A DNA stretch of 64,000 nt from Thermoleophilaceae bacterium. Its GTDB lineage: Bacteria > Actinomycetota > Thermoleophilia > Solirubrobacterales > Thermoleophilaceae. The notes beneath the pieces were generated by a model, which worked only from the letters and a program-made list of their open reading frames with translations, was not told the origin of the DNA and made no database searches. The position numbers were made by a program, and so were the translations under genes. This document shows positions 32,180 through 40,998 of the stretch, in pieces (position 1 is the first letter of the stretch; each line of letters begins with the position of its first letter). Location of the stretch: NCBI GenBank assembly GCA_036378175.1, contig DASUWY010000068.1:30220-94219 (forward strand), written 5' to 3'.

Positions 32180-33378
32180 CCCGCCACGCCGCTCGCCAGC
32201 CGCGCGCCCTCCGCGAGCGACTCGAGCTTCGCCCACGCGATCTGCGGATGCACGCGGCCCCCGAGCCCGCAGTCGGTGGACGCCACCACGTTCTCCGCCC
32301 CCACGCCGTCCGCAAAGCGCATGATCCGCTCCGCGACGAGCTCCGGGTGCTCAACCACGTTCGTGGAGTGGCTCACCACGCCGGGGAGGATCTTCTTGCC
32401 CTCCGGCAGCTTCACGTCCCGCCACACCTTCCACTCGTGCTCGTGGCGAACGTTCGCCGCCTCGAACGAGTAGGCCCCGGCGCCTACCGCGAGCATCACG
32501 TCGACGATGTCCTTCATCGGGATGTCGGTCACGTGCGGTCCATGCCAGCTCCCCCAGCAGAGGTGGAACCGGATGCGCTCGGTCGGCAGCCCGCGGATCG
32601 CGTGGTTGAGCGCCTCCACGCGCAGCATCGTGAAGCGCCTGTAGTCCTCCACGCTCGGCTCCGGCACGATCTGGTCCCAGTTCTCCGCTATGGCGGGGTC
32701 GTCGAGCTGCAGCATCAGGCCCGCGTTGATGATCGCCTGGTACTCCTCGCGCATCGCGTCCGCGCAGGCGTACATCAGCTCCACGTCGTCCTCGTAGTAC
32801 TCGTTCGCGAAGCGGCCGCAGCTCCCGGGCGCCACCGCGTTCATGTAGCCGTCCTCGAGGCCGGCCGCCTCGAGCGCCGCCTTGAAGTTCGCAATGTCGC
32901 GCTGCACCGCCTCCTGGCCGATGTAGCTGATCGGGCCGCGGCACACCGGCGCGGCGGTGGGCGGATTCGGCAGCGCCACGCCGGCGGTCGGATCGCCGTA
33001 CGCCTCGCCGAACATGTTCCAGTCCCGCCGGTCGGCGAAGCTGCCGAGCGCGAGCTCGCCCTCCTTCGGCTTGGCCTGCGGGATCTCGCGCAGCTCCGCC
33101 TCCACCAGCTCGAGGCCGCTCAGGCGCGGGAAGACGTAGGTCCACCACGAGCCGTAGTCGTAGCGGGCGCCCATCGAGTGGCCGTACTCGCCGTCGTTCA
33201 CGATGTCGATGCCGATCTCGCGCTGCCGCGCCACCACGTCGGTCACCGCCTGCGAGAGCTTCCGGAGGTAGCCCTCCTCGTCGTCCAGCTCGCCCCGTCC
33301 GCGGAGCTGGTTGAGCTGAACGAGCTCCTCCGGGCGCGGCAGGCTGCCTGCGTGGCTCGTCAAGACACGATCCGGCAT
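32176..33378 (-). CDS. MetE C-terminal-domain-like zinc methyltransferase (cobalamin-independent)
   Basis: A 400-residue TIM-barrel protein matching the catalytic half of MetE only; full MetE is about 750 residues. Zinc ligands fit His and Cys in FHLCWG and Cys in STDCGLG. Other motifs are LTSHAGSLPRP, GIDIVNDGEYGHSMG and GAGAYSFEAANVRHEHEW. Relatives include methylcobalamin- or folate-dependent methyltransferases and epoxyalkane:coenzyme M transferase, so the methyl or alkyl donor is uncertain. It is the first gene of a two-gene operon with a flavin monooxygenase, which argues for catabolism of a small thiol or methylated compound rather than methionine synthesis. Confidence 0.82.
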   Translation of the reverse strand: MPDRVLTSHAGSLPRPEELVQLNQLRGRGELDDEEGYLRKLSQAVTDVVARQREIGIDIVNDGEYGHSMGARYDYGSWWTYVFPRLSGLELVEAELREIPQAKPKEGELALGSFADRRDWNMFGEAYGDPTAGVALPNPPTAAPVCRGPISYIGQEAVQRDIANFKAALEAAGLEDGYMNAVAPGSCGRFANEYYEDDVELMYACADAMREEYQAIINAGLMLQLDDPAIAENWDQIVPEPSVEDYRRFTMLRVEALNHAIRGLPTERIRFHLCWGSWHGPHVTDIPMKDIVDVMLAVGAGAYSFEAANVRHEHEWKVWRDVKLPEGKKILPGVVSHSTNVVEHPELVAERIMRFADGVGAENVVASTDCGLGGRVHPQIAWAKLESLAEGARLASGVAG

Positions 33379-33427
33379 CTGGTCCTCCCTCTGTACGCGG
33401 CCAAACCGTCAGCCGCGATCGTACGCC

Positions 33428-34624
33428 TTAACCGGCCGCTTGCTTCGGGAGGCGGCGCACGTTGATCTCCGCCTCATCGGGCTCGACCGCCTGCACCGTG
33501 CGCGGCGCGCTCTCCACCTGCTGGGGCTCGGGCAGCTCCGGCCCACCCGATGCCGCACCGTGTTCGGAGAGCTTCCGCGCCGTGACTAGCACCCGGCTCT
33601 CGAGCGACCCGACCGTCTCGTTATAGGCCTTCACCGACGTCTCGAGTGAGCGCCCGAGCTTCATGAAGTGACCCACGAGCGTCCCGAGCCGCCCGTGCAG
33701 CTCGCGGCCGAGCTCGCTCACCGCGCGCGCCGACTCGGCAACCTTCTCCTGCCGCCAGCCGTAGTGCACGGCCCGCAACACCGCGATCAGGCTAGTGGGC
33801 GTGGTGATCAGCACCTTCTGCGCCACGCCCTCTTCGATCAGCCCCGGCACCTGCTCGAGCGCCGTGCTGAACAGCGCCTCGCCCGGCAGGAACATCACGA
33901 CGAACTCGGGCGACGACTCGAACTGCGACCAGTACGCCTTCTGACTCAGCTTCGTCACGTGGTCGCGCACGTGCCGCCCGTACGCCTGGAGATGCGCGGC
34001 GCGCTGATCGGGATCGGTGGCCTCGACGGCGCTGAGGTACGCCTCGAGCGGCGCCTTTGCGTCCACCACCACGTTCTTGCCGCCGGGCAGCTGCACCACC
34101 ACGTCCGGCCGCAGGCGCCCGGCGTCGGACTCGAGGCTCGACTGCTCGATGAAGTCACAGCGCTCGATCATCCCCGCCATTTCGCACACGCGGCGCAGCT
34201 GGATCTCACCCCAGCGGCCGCGCGTGTGCGGCGAGCGCAGCGCCGTGACGAGGTTCGCCGTCTCGGTGCGCAGCTTCTCCTGCGTCTCGGTCACGGAACG
34301 CAGGTGCGCCGTCAGGCTCCCGTAAGACTCGCGACGCGCCTGCTCTAGCAGCTCGAGCTTCCCGTCCACCTTCGCAAGCGACTCCGCGATCGGCTTCACG
34401 ATCTGCTCGACCGCGCGCTGGCGCTTCTCGAGCTCCTCCCGCGAGGTGATGTGATGCTGGCCCAGCTCGGTCTTGGCGAGCTGGAGGAAGGACTCGCTGG
34501 AATCGCGCAGGGCGCGGGAGGCCAGCGCCTCGAAGCGGTCCTCGCCCTTTACGCGCGCGCGCATGAAGAGCCAGACGGCTCCGCCGCCGAGCAGCATTCC
34601 GAGCAGTAGCCAGAGCGTTTGCAT
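33428..34624 (-). CDS. rmuC: DNA recombination protein RmuC
   Basis: A 398-residue protein. An N-terminal membrane helix (LWLLLGMLLGGGAVWLFM) is followed by a coiled coil (about 25-115) and the RmuC nuclease-like core: HTRGRWGEIQLRRVCEMAGM, RPDVVVQLPGGKNVVVDAKAPLEAYL (with the PD-(D/E)xK-like D-x-K) and FVVMFLPGE. RmuC limits DNA inversions and is predicted to cleave DNA secondary structures. The frame extends upstream of the ATG, but that sequence is Arg-rich and lies antisense to the acylase start. It is divergent from the penicillin acylase gene. Confidence 0.93.
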   Translation of the reverse strand: MQTLWLLLGMLLGGGAVWLFMRARVKGEDRFEALASRALRDSSESFLQLAKTELGQHHITSREELEKRQRAVEQIVKPIAESLAKVDGKLELLEQARRESYGSLTAHLRSVTETQEKLRTETANLVTALRSPHTRGRWGEIQLRRVCEMAGMIERCDFIEQSSLESDAGRLRPDVVVQLPGGKNVVVDAKAPLEAYLSAVEATDPDQRAAHLQAYGRHVRDHVTKLSQKAYWSQFESSPEFVVMFLPGEALFSTALEQVPGLIEEGVAQKVLITTPTSLIAVLRAVHYGWRQEKVAESARAVSELGRELHGRLGTLVGHFMKLGRSLETSVKAYNETVGSLESRVLVTARKLSEHGAASGGPELPEPQQVESAPRTVQAVEPDEAEINVRRLPKQAAG

Positions 34625-34662
34625 GGTGGACCTGACGACGGTAGGCCGGAGGGCGGACGGAA

Positions 34663-37071
34663 ATGCCAGAATCGGCCGCCATGGCCGCTCGCCGACCTGC
34701 ACCCGCCGCCATCGCCGGCGTCCTCGCCGCCGCCGGCTCGGCCGGGCTCTGGTACCAGCTCCTCCGCCGCCCACTGCCGAAGACGCAGGGGCGCATCCGC
34801 GTCCGCGGCGTGGAGGCCACGGTCAGCCTCGAGCGCGACGCCCGCGGCGTGGCCCGCATCGAGGCTCGCTCAACGCCGGACTTCTGCTTCGCGCAGGGAT
34901 TCGCCCATGCGCAGGACCGCCTCTGGCAGCTCGATTTCTACCGCCGCGTGGGCGCCGGCCGGGTGGCCGAGTTCGCCGGCGCGGAAGGGCTGCAGATCGA
35001 CCGCCTCATGCGCACGCTCGGCCTTCGCCGGTTCGCCGAGAAGGAGATCGAGGTCCTCTCGGAGCGCGATGCCGAGGTCCTCACGGCGTACGCGGCCGGC
35101 GTGAACGCGGCCATCGAAGCCGCACCCGCAGCGCCGCTCGAGCACCAGCTGCTGCGTCTCGACCCCGAGCCCTGGACCCTCCAGGACAGCCTCGTGGTGC
35201 GCAAGATCATCGCGCTCGGCTTCTCCACGAACATGGAGACCGAGCTCTTCCGCGCGGAGCTCGTGGCGAAGGTCGGCGCCGAGAAGGCCGCGCGGCTCGA
35301 GCCGCAGTACCCGCACGGCAGCCCGCTCGTGATGGACCCCGGCGTGGCCTGGTCGGGCGGCGGGCTCGACCTCGTCGAGCAGATCGCCGAGGTGCGCGAT
35401 GCAATCGGCTGGTCGCTCGAACCCGCCGGCTCGAACAACTGGGCCGTGTCCGGCGAGCGCTCCGTAACCGGGATGCCGCTGCTCGCCGGCGATCCTCACA
35501 TCACCACGAGCATGCCGGACAGCTGGTACACGATCGAGGTCGCCACCCCCGAGCTGGAGCTCCGCGGCGGGTCGATGCCGGGCTTCCCGGGCCTCGTGAT
35601 CGGCCAGACGCGGCACGTGGCCTGGAGCTTCACCAACGTGATGGCGGACGTTCAGGACCTGTTCGTGGAGCGCATACGCGAGGGAGCGAACGGGCCGGAG
35701 TACGAGTTCCAGGGCGAGTGGCGGCCCGTCACGGTTCACCGCGAGGAGATCGCGGTCCGCGGAGGCAAGGCCGAGCCGCTCGAGGTGCGCGAGACACACC
35801 ACGGTCCCGTGGTCACCGACGTGCTCGCGGCCAAGACCCACCAGCCGCTCGCGCTCGCGTGGACCGCGATCAAGGAGCCCATGATCAGCAGCACCGGCGT
35901 GGACGCCGGAGCCTTCCGCACCGGCCAGGACCTCGTGGACGCCTTCCGCGACTACAGCGTGCCCGCGATGAACCTGGTGTGGGCAGACGACTCGGGCAAT
36001 ATCGGCTACAAGCTGGTCGGCAAGATCCCGATCCGCCGCGGCGGCTGTCCCGACCTGCCCAAGCCCGGCTGGAGCGGCGAGTACGAGTGGGACGGCTACA
36101 TCCCCTATGACGAGCTCCCCGAGATGGTGAACCCGCCGGGCGGGGTGCTCGTAACCGCGAACAACCGCATCGCGCCGGACGACTACCCCCACCACATCAC
36201 GAGCGAATACCTCGATGGCTATCGCGCTGCGCGCATCGAGCAGCTGCTCGCCGAGCGCGAGAGGCACTCGCTCGACCACTTCGCGCAGATCCAGCTCGAC
36301 CTCCACTCCATCCCCGGCGAGCAGACCGCCCACCGGCTCGCCCGGCTGCGCCCGCCGGGCCAGCGCGAGGTGCGGGCGATCGAGCGGCTGAAGAGCTGGG
36401 ACCACCGGCTCGGCCCCGACACCGTGGCCGGCACGATCTACGCCGCGTTCACCGCGCACTTCGCCCGCGCCGTCTCAGAGGCCGTGATCGGCGACCCGGA
36501 CTACGCCGAGCGCTGGCGCTCCCGCTCACAGCTCGGCTTCACGCCGATGGTGTCCTCGCCCTGGCGCTTCCAGGCCCGGCTGATCGAGCTCTGGGACGAG
36601 GGCGACACGGAGCTGATCGGCGGCCGCTCCTGGGACGAGCTAGCCCTCGAGTCGCTCGCGGCCGCGCTCGACGAGCTCGAGCAGCGCTACGGCCCCGATC
36701 CCTCCGGCTGGACGTGGGGCCGGGTTCACGGCCTCAAGTTCTCCCATCCGCTCGGCGAGGGCGAAACACGGATCTCGAAGCTGCTCGATCGCCTGCTCTC
36801 GCGCCGCCTCCCCGCCGGCGGCGGCCAGGAGACCGTCTGCCAGGTTGGATTCGTGCCACACGCGGGCGACTACACCGGCCGCTGGGCGCCCTCCTACCGC
36901 CTGCTCGCCGACCTCGGCAGCCCGGAGCGCAGCCGCTGGCAGCATATGACCGGCCAGTCCGGGCAGCCGTCGAGCGCCCACTACGACGACCTCCTGTCCG
37001 ATTGGCACGCCGGCCACAGCTACGAGTTCGGCCAGCCGGCTGCGCACACGCTCCATCTCGATCCCGCATAG
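34663..37071 (+). CDS. Penicillin-acylase-family N-terminal nucleophile hydrolase
   Basis: An 802-residue Ntn hydrolase precursor. An N-terminal hydrophobic helix (15-33) directs export. The alpha chain segment carries FCFAQGFAHAQDRLWQLDFYRR. The autocatalytic cleavage site is PAG-SNNWAVSG, making Ser257 the new N-terminal nucleophile. Beta-chain motifs follow, for example LAGDPHI, RHVAWSFTNVMAD and NLVWADDSGNIGYKL. Such enzymes cut amide bonds, including acyl-homoserine lactones and beta-lactams; the natural substrate is unknown. An in-frame ATG at 34681 is an alternative start. Confidence 0.92.
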   Translation: MPESAAMAARRPAPAAIAGVLAAAGSAGLWYQLLRRPLPKTQGRIRVRGVEATVSLERDARGVARIEARSTPDFCFAQGFAHAQDRLWQLDFYRRVGAGRVAEFAGAEGLQIDRLMRTLGLRRFAEKEIEVLSERDAEVLTAYAAGVNAAIEAAPAAPLEHQLLRLDPEPWTLQDSLVVRKIIALGFSTNMETELFRAELVAKVGAEKAARLEPQYPHGSPLVMDPGVAWSGGGLDLVEQIAEVRDAIGWSLEPAGSNNWAVSGERSVTGMPLLAGDPHITTSMPDSWYTIEVATPELELRGGSMPGFPGLVIGQTRHVAWSFTNVMADVQDLFVERIREGANGPEYEFQGEWRPVTVHREEIAVRGGKAEPLEVRETHHGPVVTDVLAAKTHQPLALAWTAIKEPMISSTGVDAGAFRTGQDLVDAFRDYSVPAMNLVWADDSGNIGYKLVGKIPIRRGGCPDLPKPGWSGEYEWDGYIPYDELPEMVNPPGGVLVTANNRIAPDDYPHHITSEYLDGYRAARIEQLLAERERHSLDHFAQIQLDLHSIPGEQTAHRLARLRPPGQREVRAIERLKSWDHRLGPDTVAGTIYAAFTAHFARAVSEAVIGDPDYAERWRSRSQLGFTPMVSSPWRFQARLIELWDEGDTELIGGRSWDELALESLAAALDELEQRYGPDPSGWTWGRVHGLKFSHPLGEGETRISKLLDRLLSRRLPAGGGQETVCQVGFVPHAGDYTGRWAPSYRLLADLGSPERSRWQHMTGQSGQPSSAHYDDLLSDWHAGHSYEFGQPAAHTLHLDPA

Positions 37072-37083
37072 GTTTAGCTTCAG

Positions 37084-37542
37084 ATGCCCTCTCGCCGGAA
37101 TCAGATCGAGATGACCGACGACGAGCTGCGCGCGTTCGTGGCCGAGCAGATGATCGTGAGCGTGGCCACGCTCGGCCCGCGCGGCCGGCCTCACCTCGTG
37201 CCGCTCTGGTACGTGGCCGACGGACTCGTGCTCCGTAGCTGGACCTACGCGAAATCCCAGAAGGCGAAGAACCTGGAGCGCGACCCGCGCGCCACGCTCC
37301 AGATCGAGGACGGCGTGCTCTACCACGAGCTGCGCGGCGTGATGCTCGAGTGCGACGTCGGGCTCGAGCACGATTCCGCCGAGGTGGAGAAGTACGGGAT
37401 GGCGCTGTTCGAGCGCTACGCGGAGCTCAATCCCGACGTGGAGGAGATGGTCCGCAAACAGGCGCAGAAGCGCGTCGGCCTCACGTTCACTCCCACCCGC
37501 ACCGTGTCCTGGGACCACCGCAAGCTTGGCGGTACCTACTGA
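37084..37542 (+). CDS. PPOX-class (F420/flavin-binding) split-barrel protein
   Basis: A 152-residue protein with the pyridoxamine-phosphate-oxidase split-barrel fold: VSVATLGPRGRPHLVPLWYVADG, KSQKAKNLERDPRATLQIEDG and HELRGVMLECDV. Actinobacterial relatives bind FMN, haem or coenzyme F420. The substrate cannot be told from sequence. Its TGA overlaps the rmlA ATG by one base (TGATG), so it is translationally coupled to rmlA, possibly only for expression. Confidence 0.83.
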   Translation: MPSRRNQIEMTDDELRAFVAEQMIVSVATLGPRGRPHLVPLWYVADGLVLRSWTYAKSQKAKNLERDPRATLQIEDGVLYHELRGVMLECDVGLEHDSAEVEKYGMALFERYAELNPDVEEMVRKQAQKRVGLTFTPTRTVSWDHRKLGGTY

Positions 37543-38618
37543 TGGAGCGCCTCAAGGGCCTCATCCTCTCCGGCGGCACCGGCACCCGGCTGCGCCCCAT
37601 CACCTACACGAGCGCGAAGCAGCTCGTGCCCGTGGCCAACAAGCCGGTGCTCTTCTACGGGATCGAGGCCCTCGCCGCCGCCGGAATCGGCGAGATCGGC
37701 ATCATCATCTCGCCCGAGACGGGTGCCGAGATCCGCAAGGCCGCCGGCGACGGCGACCGCTTCGGCGTCTCCATCACCTACATCGAGCAGGAGGCGCCGC
37801 TCGGTCTCGCGCACGCCGTCCTCACGGGCGAGCCCTTCCTCGGCAACTCGCCCTTCGTCATGTACCTGGGCGACAACCTGCTGCGCGACGGCGTGACCGA
37901 TCTCGTCAGCACGTTCCGCAACGAGGAGCCGGACGCGCTCATTCTCCTCACCCCGGTCAACGATCCCGAGAACTACGGCGTCGCCGAACTCGACGGCTCG
38001 AACCGCGTATCACGACTGGTCGAGAAGCCCGCCAAGCCGACGACGAACCTCGCGCTCGTTGGCGTCTACATGTTCACGCCATCGATCTTCGACGCCGCCA
38101 GGGCGATCACGCCGAGCGGCCGCGGCGAGCTCGAGATCACCGACGCCATCCAGCACCTCGTGGACGGTGACCTGCGCGTGGATCCCCACATCGTCCACGG
38201 CTGGTGGAAGGACACCGGCCAGGTGCAGGACATGCTCGAGGCCAACCGGCTGATCCTCGACGACCTCGAGGAGCGGGTTGAGGGCGAGCTCGGCGATTCG
38301 CGCGTGGAGGGCCGCGTGGTGGTGGAGAAGGGCGCCACGCTCGAACGTGCGACCGTGCGCGGCCCCGCGATCATCGGCGCCGGCGCCGTGCTGCGGGACG
38401 CGTACATCGGCCCCTACACCGCAGTCGGGCCAGGCGTGCGCATCGAGAACGCCGAGGTGGAGTACTCGATCGTGCTCGAGGGGTCCTCGATCAGCCACCT
38501 CGAAGGACGCATCGAGGCGAGCCTCGTCGGCAAGAACGTGGCGATCTCGCGCAGCCCGGCCATGCCGCGCGCCTACCGCTTCGTCGTCGGCGACAACGCC
38601 GAGATCGAGATCCTCTAG
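37542..38618 (+). CDS. rmlA: Glucose-1-phosphate thymidylyltransferase, long form
   Basis: A 358-residue nucleotidyltransferase that activates glucose-1-phosphate to dTDP-glucose, the first step of dTDP-L-rhamnose synthesis. The nucleotide motif is LILSGGTGTRLRPIT (residues 8-21), and the metal/sugar sites include YLGDNL and VEKP. A C-terminal left-handed beta-helix (about 250-350, with hexad repeats such as IIGAGAVLRDAYIG) marks the long RmlA/StrD-like form, not the short allosteric form. rmlD and rmlB follow after 0.5 kb. Its TAG stop shares CTAG with an opposite frame. Confidence 0.88.
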   Translation: MERLKGLILSGGTGTRLRPITYTSAKQLVPVANKPVLFYGIEALAAAGIGEIGIIISPETGAEIRKAAGDGDRFGVSITYIEQEAPLGLAHAVLTGEPFLGNSPFVMYLGDNLLRDGVTDLVSTFRNEEPDALILLTPVNDPENYGVAELDGSNRVSRLVEKPAKPTTNLALVGVYMFTPSIFDAARAITPSGRGELEITDAIQHLVDGDLRVDPHIVHGWWKDTGQVQDMLEANRLILDDLEERVEGELGDSRVEGRVVVEKGATLERATVRGPAIIGAGAVLRDAYIGPYTAVGPGVRIENAEVEYSIVLEGSSISHLEGRIEASLVGKNVAISRSPAMPRAYRFVVGDNAEIEIL

Positions 38619-38940
38619 CCGGCCAGACCGGCGTCCGTCCCAAGGCCCGCAAGCTGCGCGATCGCCTCGTGTGGCGGCAGGCCCATCTGCCTCAGCACGA
38701 GGTGGTGAGCGGTCCGCTCCCCCAGCCGCGCTCCAAGCGCGAGAAGAATCCAGGCGTGTACCGCCCGCCGTCCGGCTTCTCCACCTCGCGGCACAGATCG
38801 ATCAGGTGCCAGTCCCGCGCTCGACGAAGTCGCCTGATCCGGTCTCCCACGACCACACCCCAATCGCACCAGTAGCGATCCGGCCCCGCGGATCGATAGC
38901 CGCTGCGGAGGGGGTCGAATCGATACGGGCGCCTGGTCAT
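38615..38940 (-). pseudogene. XRE-type small HTH gene, apparently frameshifted
   Basis: From the ATG at 38940 the frame encodes an HTH protein of 82 residues (VVVGDRIRRLRRARDWHLIDLCREVEKP, then RYTPGFFSRLERGW) and stops at 38692, just after PLTTSC. A shift of one frame near 38710 would continue into LGERTAHHLVLRQMGLPPHEAIAQLAGLG and end at 38615 with a stop inside CTAG shared with rmlA. That second part is also protein-like. Either an indel broke the gene, the sequence has an error, or the short form is the real protein. It is divergent from three palindromes before rmlD, which could be its operators. Confidence 0.5.
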
Positions 38941-39009
38941 GCCGGCCAACCTAGACCGAGTGGGCACCCTTCGCCAGCGTCCTACCGACTTAGTCACAGA
39001 GTTTTCACG

Positions 39010-39081
39010 GTGGACAACAGAGTTGTTCCACGGTCAACTCCGTTGTCAACGTTTTTGACTGTGGGTCAATCCGATTGACCC
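39010..39081. promoter_or_regulatory. Cluster of three palindromes upstream of rmlD
   Basis: In an AT-rich spacer lie GTGGA-CAAC...GTTG-T-TCCAC (39010-39031, imperfect), CGTTGTCAACG (39041-39051, perfect 5+1+5) and GGGTCAATCCGATTGACCC (39063-39081, perfect 9+1+9). Several share GTCAA/TTGAC half-sites. They sit between the HTH gene and rmlD, which are transcribed away from each other, and look like repeated operators for a dimeric regulator. Confidence 0.6.
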
Positions 39082-39156
39082 GTGATCAATTCATTTGCCT
39101 GAGTCGGTAGCCCCGAGATCGACATGTACCGGCGCGGGCCTGATATCCCTACGGGC

Positions 39157-39999
39157 GTGAAAATCGTTGTCACCGGCGCCGCCGGGATGCTGGGCACCGA
39201 TGTGGTGCGGGCCGCCGAGTTCGTGAATCACGAAGTTGTTGGCCTGACGCGGGCGGACGTGGACATCACGGATCGCCCGGCGGTCGTGCGCGCCGTGCTG
39301 CAGGAGCGTCCCGATGCGATCGTCAACTGCGGCGCCTACACCGACGTGGACGGCGCCGAGGACGATCTCGATGCGGCGATGGACGTGAACGCCGAGGGCG
39401 CGCGCAACGTCGCGGCGGCGGCGGCCGAGATCGGCGCGCGGGTGCTCTATCCGTCCACGGACTACGTGTTCGATGGCTCGAAGCTGGAGCCGTACGTGGA
39501 GTCGGACGAGCCGCGGCCGCAGTCGGTGTACGGGCAGTCGAAGCTGGCCGGCGAGCACGAGACCGCCGAGGCGAATCCTCGTCATTACGTCGTGCGCTCT
39601 GCGTGGCTGTTCGGCACGTCGGGGCGAAACTTCGTTGAGACGATGCTGTCGCTCGCGAGCGACCATGGAGAGGTGCTCGTGGTGAGAGACCAGGTGGGCT
39701 GCCCCACCTACACCGCGCACCTCGCTGACGCGCTTGTGCGCCTGCTCGACACCGAGGCGTACGGCATCCACCACATCGCGAGCCAGGGCGAGTGCTCCTG
39801 GTTCGAGTTCGCGCAGGAGATCTTCAGCCAGGCCGGCGTGGAGTGCCGTGTGATGTCCTGCACCACGGACGAGTTCGGCCGCCCCGCGCCGCGGCCGGCG
39901 TACTCGGTGCTCGACACCGAGCGCCAGGAAGCGCTTTACCTCCCCCACTGGAAGGAAGGGCTGGCGAGCTACCTCGCCGAGCGCTCGGTGGCTGCGTGA
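39157..39999 (+). CDS. rmlD: dTDP-4-dehydrorhamnose reductase
   Basis: A 280-residue SDR-fold enzyme catalysing the last step of dTDP-L-rhamnose synthesis. It shows KIVVTGAAGMLGTDVV, the VNCGAYTDVDGAE segment characteristic of RmlD, YPSTDYVFDG, and the Tyr/Lys pair in SVYGQSKLAGE. The GTG start is chosen because family proteins begin with MKI; an ATG at 39124 would add eleven unlike residues. It overlaps rmlB by four bases (GTGA). Confidence 0.92.
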   Translation: MKIVVTGAAGMLGTDVVRAAEFVNHEVVGLTRADVDITDRPAVVRAVLQERPDAIVNCGAYTDVDGAEDDLDAAMDVNAEGARNVAAAAAEIGARVLYPSTDYVFDGSKLEPYVESDEPRPQSVYGQSKLAGEHETAEANPRHYVVRSAWLFGTSGRNFVETMLSLASDHGEVLVVRDQVGCPTYTAHLADALVRLLDTEAYGIHHIASQGECSWFEFAQEIFSQAGVECRVMSCTTDEFGRPAPRPAYSVLDTERQEALYLPHWKEGLASYLAERSVAA

Positions 40000-40994
40000 A
40001 GCTGCTGATCACCGGCGCGGCCGGGTTCATCGGATCGACATACGTGCGCGTGGTTCTCGACGCGCGCCCGGACGACAGCGTGGTCGTGCTCGACAAGCTC
40101 ACCTACGCGGGGCGGCGGGAGAACCTCGCGGATGTGGAGGATCGGATCACCCTCATCGAGGGCGGGATCGAGGACCCGCGGACCGTGCGCGAGGCGATGG
40201 AGGGCTGCGACGCGGTGGTGAACTTCGCGGCCGAGTCCCACGTGGACCGTTCGATCGCCGACCAGGACGTGTTCGCGCGGACGCACGTGATCGGCACGTC
40301 GGTGCTGCTCGACGCGGTTCGCGAGCTCGGCGTGAGCCGGTACGTGCAGGTTTCAACCGACGAGGTGTACGGCTCGATCGAGGAGGGCTCATTCACCGAG
40401 ACATCGCCGCTCAACCCGTCGTCGCCCTACAGCGCGACCAAGGCGGCCGGCGACCTGCTCGTGTCCGCCCACGTGCACACCTATGGGATCGAGGCCCTCA
40501 TCTGCCGCGGGTCGAACAACTACGGACCGCGGCAGTATCCGGAGAAGCTCATTCCGCTGTGCGTCCTCAACGCCCTCGCGGGCGACCACCTGCCCGTGTA
40601 CGGGGACGGGCGGCAGGTGCGTAACTGGCTCTTCGCCGAGGACTTCTCCCGCGCGATAGACACGGTGCTTCAAAAGGGCACTCCCGGGCAGGCGTACAAC
40701 GTGGGCGGTCCCGATGAGGAGGAGAACATCGAGGTGGTGCGGCGCATCCTCGAGCTCACGGGACGGGACGAGTCGCTGATCGAGCACGTGACCGACCGCC
40801 CTGGGCACGACCGCCGGTACTCGCTTTCGTCAGACAAGGTGCGCGCGCTCGGGTGGGAGCCGCAGGTGCGGTTCGCGGACGGGCTGCCGCGCACCGTGGA
40901 CTGGTACCGCGACAACGAGTGGTGGTGGCAGCCGATCCGCAGCGGGGAGTACCGGGAGTACTACGAGCGCCACTACGGCCGGTCGCTACGTTAA
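39996..40994 (+). CDS. rmlB: dTDP-glucose 4,6-dehydratase
   Basis: A 332-residue extended SDR that converts dTDP-glucose to its 4-keto-6-deoxy form. Motifs: KLLITGAAGFIGSTYVR for NAD binding, ESHVDRSI, STDEVYGS (active-site Thr-Asp-Glu), SPYSATKAAGD (Tyr/Lys) and RGSNNYGPRQYPEKLIP. The GTG start overlaps rmlD. rmlC, the epimerase needed between RmlB and RmlD, is not in the window. The ABC exporter genes begin four bases later, suggesting a surface-polysaccharide operon. Confidence 0.93.
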   Translation: MKLLITGAAGFIGSTYVRVVLDARPDDSVVVLDKLTYAGRRENLADVEDRITLIEGGIEDPRTVREAMEGCDAVVNFAAESHVDRSIADQDVFARTHVIGTSVLLDAVRELGVSRYVQVSTDEVYGSIEEGSFTETSPLNPSSPYSATKAAGDLLVSAHVHTYGIEALICRGSNNYGPRQYPEKLIPLCVLNALAGDHLPVYGDGRQVRNWLFAEDFSRAIDTVLQKGTPGQAYNVGGPDEEENIEVVRRILELTGRDESLIEHVTDRPGHDRRYSLSSDKVRALGWEPQVRFADGLPRTVDWYRDNEWWWQPIRSGEYREYYERHYGRSLR

Positions 40995-40998
40995 GTAG

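Noticed and set aside
33379..33427. Riboswitch upstream of the MetE-like gene
   Set aside because: The spacer to rmuC is only 49 bases, too short for a SAM or cobalamin riboswitch, and no fold was seen.
38615..38869. 84-codon frame as a separate gene
   Set aside because: Its N-terminal half reads as out-of-frame HTH gene sequence; better explained as the 3' part of the frameshifted XRE-type gene.
39124..39156. ATG at 39124 as the rmlD start
   Set aside because: It adds eleven residues unlike the family, whose proteins begin at the KIVVTGAAG strand; the GTG at 39157 fits.
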